64,000 bases of DNA from Epiperipatus broadwayi. Taxonomy: Eukaryota > Onychophora > Udeonychophora > Euonychophora > Peripatidae. This document shows positions 61,946 to 64,000 of the stretch, piece by piece. Made by a program: the position numbers and the translations under genes. Each line of letters starts with the position of its first letter. Within the stretch, counting starts at the first letter, position 1. Where the stretch lies: NCBI GenBank assembly GCA_028023455.1, contig JAQFVV010000184.1, positions 498,001 through 562,000 of the forward strand. Direction: 5' to 3'. Below the pieces are notes generated by a model that worked only from the letters and a program-made list of their open reading frames with translations, was not told the DNA's origin and ran no database searches.

Positions 61946-64000
61946 ACAGATTATGACCAAATTGGATTATGCTGCCATCTGTTAATATGTGTTACTACTT
62001 CTGATTTGTAACTTGTTTATTGATTTTTTCATTACATATATGCAAAATGTTTGCTTATATATAAGTTCTGAATATACCAGTAACAACAAATATAATACTT
62101 TTATAAGTTTCAAATAAATATTAAACTTAATGAAGTAATTTACAATTATAAATTGTTTACATTTTAATTCATAAGTAAAAATAACAAAATGATTTTCAAC
62201 AAAAAGAAGTGTTCCATAAATATTGCTCTACAAATATTACTCTTAGGAACCTGATTAATGACATAGACAAAAAAAACAACAACAACTGGTTAAGCTAAAA
62301 AGTTAATTGATGGCATTCAGAAATAAAATTCTTTAATAAATATTTTATTTTTTTAAAAAAAAATTACAATTGAAAATAAAATTTTCACTTGTAGTAATAT
62401 CACTGTTAATAACATCTATTAATCTATTCCTATTAGATCTTAATAAATTCTGTCATCATATTTGAAAAAGTTGTAAAAAAAATGTTAAAAGATAATTAAC
62501 AAAACACAATATGGGGGGAGGGGTAATAATATGGGATTTCTTTCACAAATAGTGGGAGATTATGTGATATTAATGTGTGTATTCTTTACGGTTAACATTT
62601 GTGTCACCTAGGTTAAAACGCAGCTTACTTTGTCTTCAAATTAAAAATAACTTGTTACAATAAATAACTACAAAAAAAAAACTAAAATTGTTAGAATCTT
62701 CAGATCTTAAAACTATCTCCATTTTTCTTCAGAATTAAATCCAGTAATTCTTACTATTATTACCTGTTATAATTACTGAAATTTAATTGGCAGTTATAAA
62801 AAATGGGAGCTGCAAAAAAATTAGGTTTAATTTTTTTTTTTTTTTTTAAATTGTTATTATAGTCATTGATTTTTATATTAGGCAAGTAGTCTCTAGTATA
62901 AGATCATTATCATAATCTTTTTTCTTACTTCTCTATTCATTTTACTCTTTTCAGTCTCGTCCCAATATTTCTATAGAATTCCTTTCACTTTTTTAAACCT
63001 GACCCCCCCCCCGTCTTAATTTTTCAGAGCTTAAACTATATGTATAACACTTCGATTCTGTGACTTTTAATGCTCAAACTTCGTATAAATTCTGGAGTAA
63101 TATATCATTCAATTATTATTATTATGTCTATATTTCCAATTCATCTGTTTCATTTTTACATAAACCTAGATCACTAATGTATTCAATATTTCTTTCTTTC
63201 TTTTTTTTTTTCAAATCATTGTACAACTTAAAACTTCTCTTTAAACAAAATATTTAACAAGACTCTTTTTTTATTTAATTTCAGTAGTCCATAAAATAAC
63301 TTTTCCCTATATTATAAATCTGTTTATGCTTATAATCTAAATTTGAATCTATAATAAGTAAAATTTGAAAAAACTTTTAATAAATAGAATTTTTCTTTCT
63401 GTCAGCCATCCCATAGCTAACCTAGATAATCATCTAATAATATTGATTGGTAATGGGCATCTAGCTATTTTTAGCTAGAGTATAAAACAAAAATAAAAAA
63501 TTTATTAAAATTCACAATAGCTGAAAAATTGGTCAAGCCTAATAACTATTAACATTTCCATCATGATCTGTTTTTAAGATACTCTTGGAGAGGCTTTCAT
63601 TCTATAGTGAACTAATTAAAGGCGGTTTTACCTACTATGTAAAATTAAACAGATTTGAAAAAATACCTCGAACAGAACAAACATATCAAGTTAATACAAG
63701 TTTTTTTTTTAAAAAAAATGTGATTTACAGAAATGAGCAACTGATGTTTCATTTTCGTCTTATTCATCTTCCTTACGACATTTACAAGTATTCCATTAAG
63801 CTAATTAGTTTGCTTGATGATTCTAATATTGAGAATTTTTAAATAGGTTTCTTCAAACCTGATTTTAATTTCGTATATGTAATAAAATAATGAAATAATA
63901 TTATGGTGGAGAGATTTGATGTTTAATATAAAAATATGTATTTTATTTTATTAAATGCTAAGCCAAGCTTTTGAAACGAGTATCTTTGTCAAAGCATGAT
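61946..64000. other. AT-rich stretch, nothing recognised
   Basis: Contains a C10 homopolymer at 63003-63012 and a G-rich patch (ggggggagggg) near 62513, both unusual for this composition. An 85-codon frame at 63585-63842 (+) is dominated by Phe/Ile/Tyr and crosses a poly-T/poly-A tract, so I do not support it as a gene. Confidence 0.4.

Noticed and set aside
63585-63842. 85-codon plus-strand frame
   Set aside because: Phe/Ile/Tyr-rich composition, crosses a T/A homopolymer, no domain or conservation clue.

Overview
This is a very AT-rich window (roughly three quarters A+T or more, by eye) of nuclear DNA from an animal. Evidence: broken non-LTR and Gypsy-type retroelements, many fold-back (MITE-like) elements, tRNA-derived SINE-like repeats, a 414-bp satellite, long (AT)n arrays, intron-like AT-rich sequence and one 500-N scaffold gap. 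Nothing prokaryotic is present (no operons, no dense ORFs). The repeat style suggests an invertebrate, perhaps a lophotrochozoan such as a mollusc, but I found no marker that fixes the species. There is no confidently identifiable host protein-coding gene. The window is best read as intergenic or deep intronic DNA. Three short candidate coding segments are given at low confidence: 27436-27540 (-), 36559-36709 (-) and 44944-45105 (+).

Layout. 1-2640 and 6465-8002 are two diverged copies of one duplicated segment. The first is interrupted by a 1.08-kb TTAA-flanked (piggyBac-like) insertion whose empty site is seen in the second. 3180-4964 (-) holds a decayed Gypsy-like element (coiled-coil Gag-like ORF plus integrase C-terminal piece). 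9677-10613 is a four-copy tandem repeat of about 236 bp. 11100-14050 is dense in inverted repeats. It includes a near-perfect 61-nt-arm hairpin and a composite palindrome carrying three copies of a SINE-like unit. A fourth copy of that unit lies at 47371-47552. 14380-15470 and 34660-36125 are inverted copies of one 1.1-kb repeat, and the assembly gap falls inside the second. 21995-22215/25387-25715, 25140-25380/32750-33030, 29070-29693 and 33949-34132 are further dispersed or fold-back repeats. 39530-39772 looks promoter-like (two CCAAT boxes, a CRE, a GC box). 40481-43155 is the 414-bp satellite with an internal inversion. 46790-48150 is a tandem duplication split by the fourth SINE-like unit. 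54711-55645 is a 0.9-kb palindrome. 56997-57010 is an RFX-type X-box. 59516-61945 (-) is a 5'-truncated, mutated LINE.

The most interesting system is the SINE-like unit. All four copies carry a complete type I hammerhead ribozyme: the CUGAUGA and GAAA cores, a 5-bp stem II, a minimal stem III, and stem I with a conserved distal helix. Immediately 3' is a tRNA-like stretch with A- and B-box-like pol III signals. Two copies lie in the same orientation with predicted cleavage sites 481 nt apart, so one transcript could release a 481-nt RNA. This is retrozyme-like architecture, inferred here from sequence alone.
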